From NCBI GenBank assembly GCA_001662425.1, contig BDDC01000408.1:1-64000 (forward strand): a DNA stretch of 64,000 bases, given 5' to 3'. The DNA is from Chlamydomonas sphaeroides. Lineage: Eukaryota > Chlorophyta > Chlorophyceae > Chlamydomonadales > Chlamydomonadaceae. This document shows positions 1-11,800 of the stretch, piece by piece. Made by a program: the position numbers and the translations under genes. Numbering within the stretch: the first letter of the stretch is position 1; each line of letters starts with the position of its first letter. A model generated the notes under the pieces. That model did no database searches. It had not been told where the DNA came from and was given only the letters and a program-made list of their open reading frames with translations.

Positions 1-1225
1 TCCTCGCTGGTGCGCTCGTGCCTCACCTTCTGTCCGCGCCCTGTGCTTGAATGGACCCTGCTTCCGTACCCCCAGGTTCTCATCCAACGACCCCGTCCCA
101 GGTGCGCTCCTGCCAATGAATGGAAATGCATGGCGGCGGCCTGCCTGCTTCCGTCGCAGCCGTCCTGGTGTGCTGCCCCTCCGCGTCCCCTGCGCATCTG
201 CATCCCCTCCCTCGCTTGTGATTCTGAGCAAGCACGTGTTGTCTGAACATCATCTATGTTTCCCTCCCCCCTCCTCCCCCTTTACCCGCCAGGCGGCGAC
301 TTCTTCCTCAAGGAGACCACCGGCGATGAGTGCATCGTGACCGCCAGCCGCCGGTGGGTGGGACAGCGCCGAGCCAAGCGAGCGGAATGTTGCCCCGAAA
401 TGGCCTCTCCGCGCGCACTGCACCGGCTTGGCAGCTACGTATCCCATGCATCGCTGTGGCCTTGCATCTTCCGGCACCGCGCTGAAACCACCCCTGTATA
501 ACCATGGCTGCAGGGTCTCCCCGTCGCCACCACCGCGCCGGTCGCCCCCGCCGCCGCCTCGCCGCCCTCGTGAGTGCCATTGAACGGGTTTGGGGAAGGA
601 CGGGGGCGGGATACCGCTGTCGTTGTCTTGCAGGTGCGGTCTCCCGCTCCAGCCTAGGCTGTGCTGCAGCAAGCACCCTGGCCGCTGATGCCTCCACACA
701 GCTGTGGAGTGCCTCTCACGCCCCCGTGCATCCCCCGCTTCCCCTCCACCGCCCACAGCCCCGGCGCCTCCCTGCAGCGGCTCCTCCCTCACCCAGGGCC
801 CCTTCGGCGGCAGCGGTGGCGGCGCCTTCTCTGACTCGATCCGCTCCGCCAGCCGCATCACGGCCATCAACTGGCGTGTGGGCGACCATCTGGACGCCAT
901 CCAGCTCCGCTACGGCTCTGTGTGGGGTGACTGGCATGGCAACTCGGCTGGCGGTGTCGCCGGCTCGGCCTGGCTGTCGACCGGCGAGCACATCGTTGGC
1001 GCGCGCATCGGCTGGGGATCGTTCAACGAATGGGTCTTGGGTCTTGAGTTCACGACGACGACCGGCCGCGTGATCGTGGTGGGCAAGCCTCGCAGCGACT
1101 GGGAAGAGCAGGCGCTGGCGAGGCCGTGCGTGTCGGGCTCGACCCGCCCCATCCTCACCTACATCACCGGCCGCTCCGGCGCTCTGGTTGATCAGCTCAC
1201 TTTTGTGTTCGACTACAAGTCTTAA
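1..1225 (+). CDS. Jacalin-like lectin domain protein, 5' end off the window
   Basis: This is the 3' part of a secreted or surface lectin-like gene. Likely exons are an end at about 9, then 76-101, 293-353, 514-569 and 759-1225 (stop TAA). The phases join cleanly. The 514-569 exon encodes a hinge of the type SPPPPPRRP, like the proline-rich linkers of volvocine extracellular matrix proteins. The last exon encodes a jacalin-type beta-prism: GPFGGSGGGAFSD at its start, then ITAINWRVGDHLDAIQLRYG, GWGSFNEWVLGLEFTTTTGR and a closing YITGRSGALVDQLTFVFDY. Jacalin domains bind mannose or galactose glycans. The region before the hinge (GGDFFLKETTGDECIVTASR) is not recognised. The jacalin call is secure; export and ligand are inferred, because the N-terminus is missing. 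Confidence 0.8.
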
Positions 1226-2879
1226 ATAGCTTGCGTCGTGCGTGTTGTGTCATGTGTGCTGGATTGCGCGTGTGGAGTTGAAAGATTCTGGTTAAGGTGT
1301 ACCCTGGGGGAGGGCCGCCTGTCGGGTGTGCGAGGGAAGCTGGCGCACCGGCCGGGACTTGCCTTGTCCGCCTGACGCGGCGTTATTGGGACTGATGTGA
1401 GAATGCGTGAGAGGGGACACGCTGCAAATGCGTTGTAAATTGATGTTCTCGTTCCGAGGGCCGAATCCCCTGCAGGGGTGCCCATCCCCGCTCGACGTTG
1501 CTCGTGACCAGAGCAATGGCTGTTCGCAGTGGCCTTCATTTCTCTCGGGTGTGTCCAGAATTAGAAGGGTCTGGTTCGTCTCTTCAACAATGCGAGGGGC
1601 CCTCTGCGTCCCCGGTCCTCCCACTGCCCCAGTGTCACGCACGCGCTTCCTTCACCTCGGAATGCAGTGACACCGAACCCATGCGACGTTGCTGCAAGCT
1701 GCAGTACTGGTAGCGACCCCTTCAGCACCAAAACCGCAGCCCACGCCGCAGCCCACGCCCTGGCCCTCGCGACTTTTGCCACGACGATCGGATTGTGTCT
1801 GTGGGTGTGGGAGCAAAACGTGACATCCGTACTTAACCCCCGTAGAAATTATCAGTAGGTTGCCCTACAGGGCCTTGGCGCCATCATCCTGGCCCCGTCA
1901 GGCGTTGTGGTCCCGTTCGGGCCCGACGCCGGCAGCCTGCAGGTCCTGCCCGTTCTGCCCGAGCCCGCACACGCTCTTGTGCAGTTGGTGCCGACATTGA
2001 CCCACGGGTATGTCGCCCGGAGGTGTGCTTATGCGACATGTATGGCTGCTTGATGGTTCTGTCAGTTGATCTTGGCGCAACCTGGTCGTTCTGGGGCGAC
2101 GCAGGCTGGTGCAGGCGAAGCGCAAGAGTCGGCGACCAGTTCTGAGGCATTCTAGCCTACCCTGCGATAAACAACGTTCCTTAATAGCCAACTCCCGATG
2201 ACCTAGGAGAGCACCAAGGACATGCGCTCCCGCCAAGGTTGCAAGTTTGCTTGCGCAAAAACCTCAAGTGCCTTTGCGCAGCCTCGCATTGTATAGTACC
2301 AGAAGCGCGAGCTGTCAAACAGAACAGCGCACTTCGGCTCGACCAAGAAGCGACTCGCGCCTTTCACGCGCGCTTCTTGCCGACAAAGCCATATGCGAAC
2401 CTTGTAAACAGCACCAACTTGCTAGTTTGTAGCGGCACATGACTGCCTGCGTCCGCGAAGCAGCTGGCGCCAGAAGTCGCCAGCGCGATTGTTACCTTGC
2501 GTTGCGCCAACCCAGCCTCAGCGAGCACCAGCACGCCTAGCTGACAGCATTTCGGTCATACTCTGCCAAAGTGGAGAGGACGTTGACAGCGATGCACGCC
2601 AGCCAAACCCGTGCCGAGGCGGATGGCGCCAACGCCGCGGCGCCACACACCGGGGGGCTGCCACCGCGCGTTCCGTTGCCAAGCTCTGACGGGTACGCGC
2701 TGAGGTGTTGAAGCTGCAGCGGCGGCAGGCCCACGCCGCCGCGGCAGAGTCTTGGCGGGGCCGAGGCCCCGTCCGCGGACGCGTGCTACCTTGTCGCAAC
2801 ACCTGCTCTCGCCCACCTGCCCTGCCCTCGGCCGCGCCGCAGCCATGCCAACAGCAACGGCAACGGCGCGCTGCCTACC
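1226..2879. other. Intergenic region, jacalin gene to ACC1
   Basis: The stretch holds the 3' UTR of the lectin gene and the presumed promoter and 5' UTR of the carboxylase gene. Base composition is less GC-rich than in the flanking coding exons. I found no reading frame with recognisable similarity, no tRNA and no clear repeat. An ATG at 2845 just before the ACC1 start is in another frame; if transcribed it would be a short upstream start. Confidence 0.5.
1434..1438 (+). terminator. TGTAA poly(A) signal, jacalin gene
   Basis: A TGTAA pentamer lies about 210 bases past the jacalin-gene stop. TGTAA is the usual chlorophyte polyadenylation signal. The spacing fits a short 3' UTR, but no transcript data support it here. 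Confidence 0.5.
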
Positions 2880-5800
2880 ATGGCAGCCCTGGGCGCCGTG
2901 GGCCGCCAGCCGTCGGCCGCGCTCGCCTCCCGGCGGCCGGCAGGTGCGGGCGCGCCGCGGCGCGTGGCCTCGTTGTCCAACCAGCTCTCGGCCTACTGCG
3001 CCGAGCTGGGCGGCGACAGGCCCATCTACAGGTGCGGTCGGGCCTGACCGTGCGGCTTGCCCCGGGTTGCCTTATGTGTGCGGCGCTGTCGCGGCCCGGC
3101 GTGCGCGCGTGGCGGCACCCAGCAGCTATACGTCCCGGCTGGCGCGGCGCGCGAGCCGGCCCGCCACATCCCATCCTGCTGCCCTGCACATGCCGCCTCC
3201 CCCCGCGCCCCCGACTTATTCCCTCTCTCGGGATCTCGCCGCGGCATGGCCGTGCCCGGCTCTCCCCATCCCGAGCATAAAGGCGACAGCTAGGAAACCG
3301 GATGGCGCCATTTCACCGTCACCTTAGCCTAGCGGGCTTGAGCCAGCGCGCTCACCATCCCAACACCGCACACCCTTCCTACCCCCCTCTCCCTCACCCC
3401 ACCTCCCTGCCTCCCACTCTGCGCGCCGCCCCTGCGTCCTGCTCGCAACCAGCAGCCTGGCCGCGCGCGCCACCACGCCCCCCGTGCCGCCCCATGCCGC
3501 CCGCAACCCACCCACCCGGCCGTACCCTTTCCCCTTTCCCCGTCCCCCCTCCCCGCTCCCAGCGTCCTTGTCGCCAACAACGGCCTGGCCGCGGTCAAGT
3601 TTATGCGCAGCGTGCGCTCCTGGGCCAGCCAGGCGCTGGGCGCGGCGCGGGCAGTGACGCTGGTGGCCATGGCCACTCCCGACGACATGCGCATCAACGC
3701 AGAGCACATCCAGCTGGCGGACCAGTTCGTGGAGGTGCGGGGTTGCAGGGGCAGGGGCAGAGGCGAGAGAGTGCTGCAGGGGCGGAGGATGAGGGGCCGG
3801 GGAGAGGGGGCCCGGCATGGGCCGGGCACGATGGGCGGGCGTGTGTGGGCGAGGCTGGGCGCAGCCAGCCGGCGGAGAGAGTCGTGGACGTGCGGTTCCC
3901 TCCCGCCCACAACCACAACCACACGCCCTGCCTTGCCCCTCCACCCGCTCCCCACCAGGTCCCCGGCGGCACCAACAACAACAACTACGCCAACGTGGAG
4001 CTCATTGTGCAGATCGCCACACGGGCGGGGGTGGACGCCGTGTGGCCGGGCTGGTGAGGGGAGGGGGAGGGATGGCCGCAGGCTACATGGGGTTAGGAGT
4101 GCACGCTTGTGTGTGGCCGTACGGGTCATGCCAGCGAGAGCCCCGGGCTGGCTACGGCCCTCGCTTGCCTGGCTTTGCTCGGCCCTGCTGCTGCACGGCA
4201 CGAACCCTGGCCGCGCCCCTCGCTTTCCCCCCATCCCCAGGGGCCACGCCAGCGAGAACCCCGAGCTGCCCACGGCGCTCGGGGCGCAGGGCATCCGCTT
4301 CCTGGGGCCGCCTGCGGGGCCCATGGCGGCGCTGGGGGACAAGGTGGGGCCGGGGCAGGGCGAGTGGGCAGTGCAGAATGCGGTGAGCGCGCTGGCCTCA
4401 AGCCAAGGCGGCGCTGGGGGTTGGAGGAGGGTGCGCAATACGCAACCCTCTTGCCACACCCCTTCGCTTGTCGGGCCAGGGCTGCTCCAACCCTGCCCGT
4501 GCCGCCGCGCCACCCCGGCCATGGCTGACACCAACCGACACCTATCGCCGACACCTATCGACAACAACCGACACGAACCACGGCCCCGGCCTCCCTTTCC
4601 CCTGGCTTCCCCCAGATCGGCTCCACCATCCTGGCCCAGGCCGCGGGCGTGCCCACCATCCCCTGGTCCGGCAGCGGCGTGGCCATCACTGTGGAGCAGT
4701 GCGCGGGGGGCGTCATCCCGGCGGACGCCTACAAGGCTGCCTGCATCGACGTGAACGACGTGGAGGTGTGCGGGCGAGAAGGATTAGCGCGGCCGATCAG
4801 GGGCATGGGGACAGGCGTGTGTGCGTGAAGCGGGCCGTGCCCGCGCCACCCTCTGCTCCTCCGCCCCTTAGGCAGCCTCCTCGCGCCGCCGCCGCACCTG
4901 CCCGCCACCGCCCGCTGCCCCACCTTGAGCCCCCGCCCGCTGGCCCGGCCCTGCGCCCGCTACACGCTCCGCAGGCCGCTGTGTCCGCCTGCCGCTCCGT
5001 TGGCTACCCGGTCATGCTCAAGGCCTCATGGGGCGGCGGCGGCAAGGGCATCCGCAAGGTGGGGGCAAGGGGGTAGCCGGGGGTAGCGGGCCTGACGCTG
5101 CGGCGGGGGGCCCGGGCTGGTTTGCAGAGCGGCGGAGGGGTCATGTGCTTCGGGGGGGCACCTGCGTGCTGCACCATCCTCAGCGTGGGGGAGAGTGAAG
5201 GCAGGGGCTGAAGGCGGCCCTGGTGCTGCCGGGGTGGCCCTCGCACGCTTGCAGAGGGGCCCTGAGCACCCGGCAGCCCGCCGCGTGCTCGCCTGCCGCC
5301 ACCCTCGCCTGCCGCCGCCCCACCCCCCCCCTGCAGGTCTCGTCCGACGAGGAGGTCCGCTCCGTGTTCAAGCAGGTGGGTGGGCATGTGGTGGGCAGAG
5401 GCCGCAACCGCAGTGACACGGGTCCCTGTTCGCAGCAGGTGGGGGCAGCCGTGGGCTGGCGCTGGCTGCTGCGCCGCAGCGCGCCGGCACCGGCACCCGC
5501 CACTCGCCGCCGCCACGCTGCCCCTCCACGGCCGCACACCCGCCAGCGCCCGTCCGCCTCACGCTGGTCTGCCCGGCCCCCAGTGTGCCCCTGCTGGCCC
5601 CCTGACACGCGTGCTGCTGCCCCTGCTGGCCCCCTGACACGCATGCTGCTGCCCCTGCCCTGGGCGTGCCCCTGCCCCTGCTGCCCGCTGGGTCGACGTG
5701 GCCCCGCCCCTGCTGGCTGCTGGGTCGACGTGCTGCTGCCCGCCCCGCCCCCCGCGGCCACGGACCGCCCCCTCCCTGTCCAGGTGGCGGGCGAGGTGCC

Positions 5801-8800
5801 CGGATCGCCCATCTTTGCCATGAAGCTGGCGCCGCAGAGCCGCCACCTGGAGGTGCAGCTGCTGGCGGACATGCACGTGAGCGGCAGGGCCGGGGGAAGA
5901 AGGGAGGGGCAGGGGGCTTGGGTTCGTGTGGGCACGTATGTGGCGGGCTGGGGGGCCGGTGCCGCCTGGACGTGCAGCCGCTGGCCTGCGTCGTCGCCAA
6001 GGCCACTGCTGAGCCCCCCGCCCCAAATCCCTCCCTCCCGCCCCGTAGGGTAACGTGGCCAGCCTCTTCTCGCGCGACTGCTCGGTGCAGCGCCGCCATC
6101 AGAAGATCGTGGAGGAGGGGCCCGTGACGGGGGTGCCCGAGGTGGGCGGCGGGCCCCACGCGCACGGCTTCGGGTTCGCGGGGGTTTCAGGGTTCGTGTG
6201 GGCACATGGGCTCGCCCGGGCCGCGGCCCCCACGCAACCTGCCGCCTGCCGTCCCTCCATCTTGCCCCCGCGCCTCCTCCCCTTCCCGACCCCCCGTGCA
6301 GGCCACGCTGCGAGACATGGAGCGCTGCGCCCGCTCGCTGGCTCGGCTGGTGGGCTACGTCGGGGCGGCCACCGTGGAGTACCTGTACTGCATCGACAGC
6401 GGCGAGTACTTTTTCCTGGAGCTCAACCCGCGGTTGCAGGTGGGGGAAGAGGGAGAGGAGGCGGTGGGCGCAGGCGTGAGTGAGGATAAGAGGGAAGAGG
6501 GAGAGGAGGCGGAGGGAGACAGGCTGGCCGTGTGCTGTGTGCGGATGTGTTGGGTTGGGTAACAGCACGGGCCCGCCGTGGCACGTACCCTAACGTTTGC
6601 CTCCACCATGCCCCCCGGCCCCTTCCGCCCCGCAGGTGGAGCACCCCGTCACCGAGGGCATCACCGGCGCCAACCTGCCCGCCTGCCAGCTGCTCATCGG
6701 CATGGGCGTGCCGCTCACCCGCATCCCGTACATCCGCTCCCTGTACGGCAAGGACCCCAAGGGCGCCGAGCCCTTCGACACCGAGACCACCACCCAGCGA
6801 GCGCCCGACGGCCACGTCATCGCGGTACGGCCGGCAGCAGGCGGGCTTCCCTGTACGGCTGGGCGTCACGGGCGCAGGCTTCACAGCAAGGCAGCGTTCG
6901 GCGCACAGCGTCACACAGCACGCCGCATCCATCCCCGGGTATCCGCCAGTACGACACAGTACGACAGCACGCACCGGCACAAGTCCACCGTATTCGTCCC
7001 CTTGTCCGCGCCTGAGGACCTCGCCACCGACAAACCTCCGTTCGCCCACCCTTCGTCCCTGCCCCCTTTGCGACGTGTATCATGCCATGCCCCTCCCTCT
7101 GGGCCCATCCCCCGCCCGCGCAGGTGCGTGTGACGGCCGAGGACGCTGCCGACGGCTTCAAGCCCACCGCCGGCCGCATCGACGAGCTCACATTCCGGCC
7201 CACGCCCGACGTGTGGGGCTACTTTAGCGTCAAGAGCGGCGGCGGTATCCACCAGTTCAGCGACTCGCAGGTGCGGGGGGAGGGGGGGGGAAATGGGGAG
7301 AGGGGGCAGGGCAGGAGCGGGAGCGGGAGGAGGAGCAGGATGGGGGTTGTGGCGAGGTCCGGGGCCAAGACTCGTGCGGCCTTGGCGGCCCAGTCTGACG
7401 TGCCGGTGCCAGCGGCCGATGACGGCACGGCTGCACGCAGCGACGCGTCGGACGGGGCCGCCAAGGCCGCCAGGTCGCTGACCCGGCGGCGTGTCGCTGA
7501 CTGCCAAGACTCCCAACCCGTCCAAGACCGCCTCCGGCGAACCGCTGACCACCGCATGTGTACGTCTCCACCCCCTTCCTCACTCCCTGCCCTCCCCGCC
7601 CTCGCCGCAGTTCGGTCACCTGTTTGCGCGCGGCGAGACCCGCGAGGCGGCCATCCGGGCCATGGCGGGGGCGCTGAGGGACTGCCTGGTGGTGCGGGGC
7701 GAGGTGAGGGGCCGAGGTTGGACGCGGGCGATACTGGGGGAGCATGGGAAGGCAGGTGTAGCATGGGAAGGCAGGTGCAGCATGCGAGGGCGGACGCGGG
7801 CGAGACGGGCGAGCAGGGCGGAGCGGCAGGGCATGAAGGCATGGGATCGCCTTTGCTTGGCGCGCGCAGGGGGCCGCATGCGAGGGTGGACGCGCGCTGG
7901 GGCAGGGAGCAGAGGCCGCTCGCAGGCCCGCCCCGTGCTGCGCAGGCCGCCGCCCAGCGACTCACCTCGCCGCTCCTGCTCAATCCAATGTGCCTTGCTC
8001 CCCTCCCCTCCCTCCCTCCCTTCCCCTACCCTCCCTTCCACCCGCCCCCCCCCCGCCCAAGGTCCGCACCACTAGCGACTACGTGCTGGACCTGCTGGCC
8101 ACGCCCGAGCTCAGCGGCGGCACCGTGCACACCGGCTGGCTGGACACGCGCATCGCGGCGCGCATCAAGCCCGGCCGCCCGCCCTGGCACATCGCCGTCA
8201 TCGCGGGTGGGGCGGCTGGGGGGCTTGCGTGGAAGTGGTGGGGTCTGGCGCAGCGGCACGGCCGCATGGCAGCACGGCGGCACCCAGCCCAGGGCCCTGG
8301 CTGCGGCCCTGGCTCCCACTCGCACCCACACGCACCCACACGCACCTGCCCCTCGCTCCTCCCTCTCTCGCCCTGCCCACAGGCGCGGTGGTGCAGTCGT
8401 CTGCCGCCGTGGCCTCGGCCTCCTCCGAGTACCTGGGCTACCTGGCCAAGGGCCAGCTGCCGCCCGCCGGCATCAGCCTCACGCGCAGCGAGCACAGCAT
8501 GGTGCGGCGAGCTAGGGGAGGGAGCGGGCGGCAGGGGTAGGAAAAAGCCCCTCTCCGGTGGAGAGGCGCTTGGCGGGAAGGGGTAGGAAGCAGGGGGCGG
8601 TGGAGAGGGGCTTGGCGCAGCTGTAGAGCTGAGGCGGCTGGGGTACGGTGAGCGCCCAGGGCAGGGGCAGGGGCGGCCGCTTACCGCGCCAGCTTTTGCA
8701 AAGCGCTCCCGCCTACTCTTGCCCTGTGTCAGGTCATCGAGGGCTTCAAGTACCCCGTCACGCTGGTCCGCCGCGGCCCGGGGCTGGCCTCCGTCATCCT

Positions 8801-11800
8801 CAACGGCAGCAGCGCGGACGTGGCGTTCCGCAAGATGGGCGACGGCGGCTTCCTGCTGCAGGTGGGGAGGGGGAGGGAGGGCACCGCGAGGCTGGCGCCC
8901 ACCTGAGGCTGGGGAGCCCCAGGTTGCTGGCGTGCACCCTGCCTCGCCCTAGCGGAGAGTGTTGGGCCAACTCGCTGCGACGAGGCGGCCTTTAGGCCGC
9001 TTGCTGGCACGAACCCTACCCTCCCTTCCCCTCCCCTTCCCCCTGCCCCAGGTGGACGGCGCCTCGCACGTGGTCCACTTTGAGGACGAGGCCGCTGGCA
9101 CCCGGCTGCTCATCAACGGCCTCACCGTGCTGCTGGCGCGCGAGGTGGACCCCTCCCGCCTCACCGCCTCCAGCCCGGGCAAGCTGCTGCGGCGGCTGCT
9201 GCCGCAGGGCGGCCGCGTGGAGCGCGACATGGCGTACGCGGAGATGGAGGTGGGAAGCGGGGGCGGGGGCGGGTGTGTGTGTGTGTGTGTGTGTGTCTGT
9301 GGCATGCTCCGTGTTTCACCCGTGCTGGGGCCTGGTGTTGCTCAAGTGCGCGGGCGGGAGCGGTTGCCGCGCAGCGAGCGCGGCGCGCGCATTCGAATGT
9401 TGCAAGAACCCGCCGAGCCCCCCACTACCTGTGGCACCACGCCCCGCCTCCCTCCCCCTTCCCCCTCCCCCGCAGGTCATGAAGATGGTCATGCCGCTGC
9501 TGTCGCCCGCCGCCGGCACGCTGCGCTGGGCGGTGCCCGAGGGCGCGGTGCTGGGTCCGGGCGAGCTCATCGCGGCGCTGGAGCTGGAGGCGGGCGCAGT
9601 GGTGGCTGCGCCCGAGCCCTACCCGGGCGGCTTCCCGGAGCTGGGGCCGCCGCAGGTGGGTGGAGCGCAGAAGGGGTGCTTTGAGGGGCGTGAGGGGGGG
9701 ATGCGGGGATGGAGCCTGCAGGGTTGAAGAGAGGGGCCGGGGGCACGCGGGCTTGCTCCCGAGCTTACGAGCGGCCGCAGCCCCAGTGCACCCGCGCTGC
9801 GGCCTCGCCATGCCCTCGTCGCCTCCAGTGCACCCGCGCCTGCCCCTCCTGCCCCAGGTGGCCAGCGACCGTGTGGATGCGGTGCTGGCGGAGGCGCTGG
9901 AGAGCGCGCAGGCGATACTGGCGGGATACGTGGGCCGCCCGGAGCAGGTGCGGGCTTGTCGGGGCGCTGGGGCCCTTCGTCGCCCCTTTTGCAGGTGGCG
10001 CCCCAGGTGGTGCTTCAGCCCCTTGCCGGCCGCCTCCTGCCTGCCCAGCAATCCCTGAGATCCCAGGCCCGCCCCGTCAAGCCCCGCTGACCTTCCTTGA
10101 AACACTCTGCCTGATGCGGCCATAACCATGTACTACACTCAACACCATGCACACTTGCATCCCACCACCACCACAACCTTTCCACGCACGCCTCCGCAGG
10201 CGGTGGAGGACCTGGTGGCCTGCCTGGACTCGCCCGCGCTGGCGCTGCTGCAGTGGCAGGCCGAGTTCGCGGTGGTGCGAGGCCGCATGCCCGGGCACCT
10301 GGCGGCCGCGCTGGAGGCGGCCGTCGCGCCGCACGCGGGCGAGGTGGCGGCGGCAGAGGCGGCGGCGGCCGCCGCGGCCGCGGCGGCCGAGGCCGCGGGC
10401 GGCGGCGGCGAGGGCGAGGCGGGCGCGGGCGAGGCGGGGTCGCTGGCGGGGTCGCTGCTGCGGTGCGGCGACTTCCCGGCGGCGGCGGTGATAGAGCTCA
10501 TGGAGCGGGCGCTGCAGGTGTGTTGTGGAGGGGAGGGCCGTGTGTTGTGGGGCGGGGGTCACCGTCGGCTGCCTGCGAAGCTGGCGGCAGCGGCGACGCG
10601 GCTCTTGGGACCCTGGCCCATGGCTGCAGGCCATCGGGAGTGTAGCAATTTTCGGAGGCCCGTTCTGTGTGGCGGCCGCTTAGCTGTGGGCATGCGGGGG
10701 CCGAGGTGTGGGCTGTGCGGCGGGGTGGCTTGGCCCGCAGCTCGTTTGCTCGTGACCGGGGGAGGGGCCGGGGGAGGAGGGCTGCAGCTCCCGGTGGCCA
10801 CCACAGCTGCCGCGCCTCGCCGTCCCTCCGTCCCCCGCAGGACGGCGCCGTCTCCGACAAGGCTGCGCTCAACGCTGCGGTGGAGCCGCTGCTGCGCCTG
10901 GCCAGGGCGCACGCGGGCGGCCGCCAGGTGCGGGTGGCGGAGGGCTGGGGGCGTGGGGGCCATCGGGGGCATGGCGAGTTTGGGTTCCTGGGAGCGTGGA
11001 TATCAGGGGACGCAGGCTCGGTGCGGAGGGGGCGGCAGGTGGGGCAGGGGGCTCAGGGCCTGCGCGGTGGGGACAGAGCCGCTCAGATGGCTTCGCGTGC
11101 TGTGCCCCGGAGGGCGCTGCTGCGCTTGCCGTTGGGTGCTCGACCGAGTCGCAACATGCCTTCCACGTCGCTGCCAACCGCGGCCCCTCGCCAGGCCTTT
11201 GCGCGGTCATTGGTGACGGAGCTGCTCGAGTCCTTCCTGTCGGTTGAGGAGGCCTTCAGCGCCGCCAGGAGGGAGGCCAACACCGCCGGGGCGCCGGGCG
11301 GCGCCGGCGGCGCGGCCAACGGCGGCGCGGCCGGCGGCCTCGAGGTCAGCGCGCCCAATGGCGGCGCCGGCGGCTCGGGCGCCGCTACGGACCAGGAGGC
11401 CATCGACGCACTGCGGCAGCGGCACGCGGGCAAGCTCACCGTGGTGCTCGACATGGTGGTGAGCAGAACTAATGCCTTAGTCCTCTTCGTCATTTCAACC
11501 AGTGTTCCACTCCCGCTCACGGGTGCCGCAACCTCTTGCTCCCAGCCCTCACGCCGCGCCCTCTTCCGCCGGCCCCTCCGACCCTCCCTGCCCTCCTGCC
11601 GCCCCGGCCCCTCCCTTACAGATCAGCCACCAGGGCCTGCCGCTCAAGGCCGAGCTGGTGCTGGGCCTCATGGCGCGGCTGGTGCTGCCAGCGCCCGCGC
11701 AGTACCGCCCGCTGCTGCGGCGGCTGGCGGCGCTCACGGGCAAGGGCACCGGCCACCTGGCGTCGCGGGCGGCGCAGCTGCTGGTGGGGCCTTATGCGCC

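Noticed and set aside
5180..6568. 462-codon minus-strand frame across ACC1
   Set aside because: It crosses six ACC1 introns and five exons on the opposite strand and resembles no protein. It is a GC-bias artefact.
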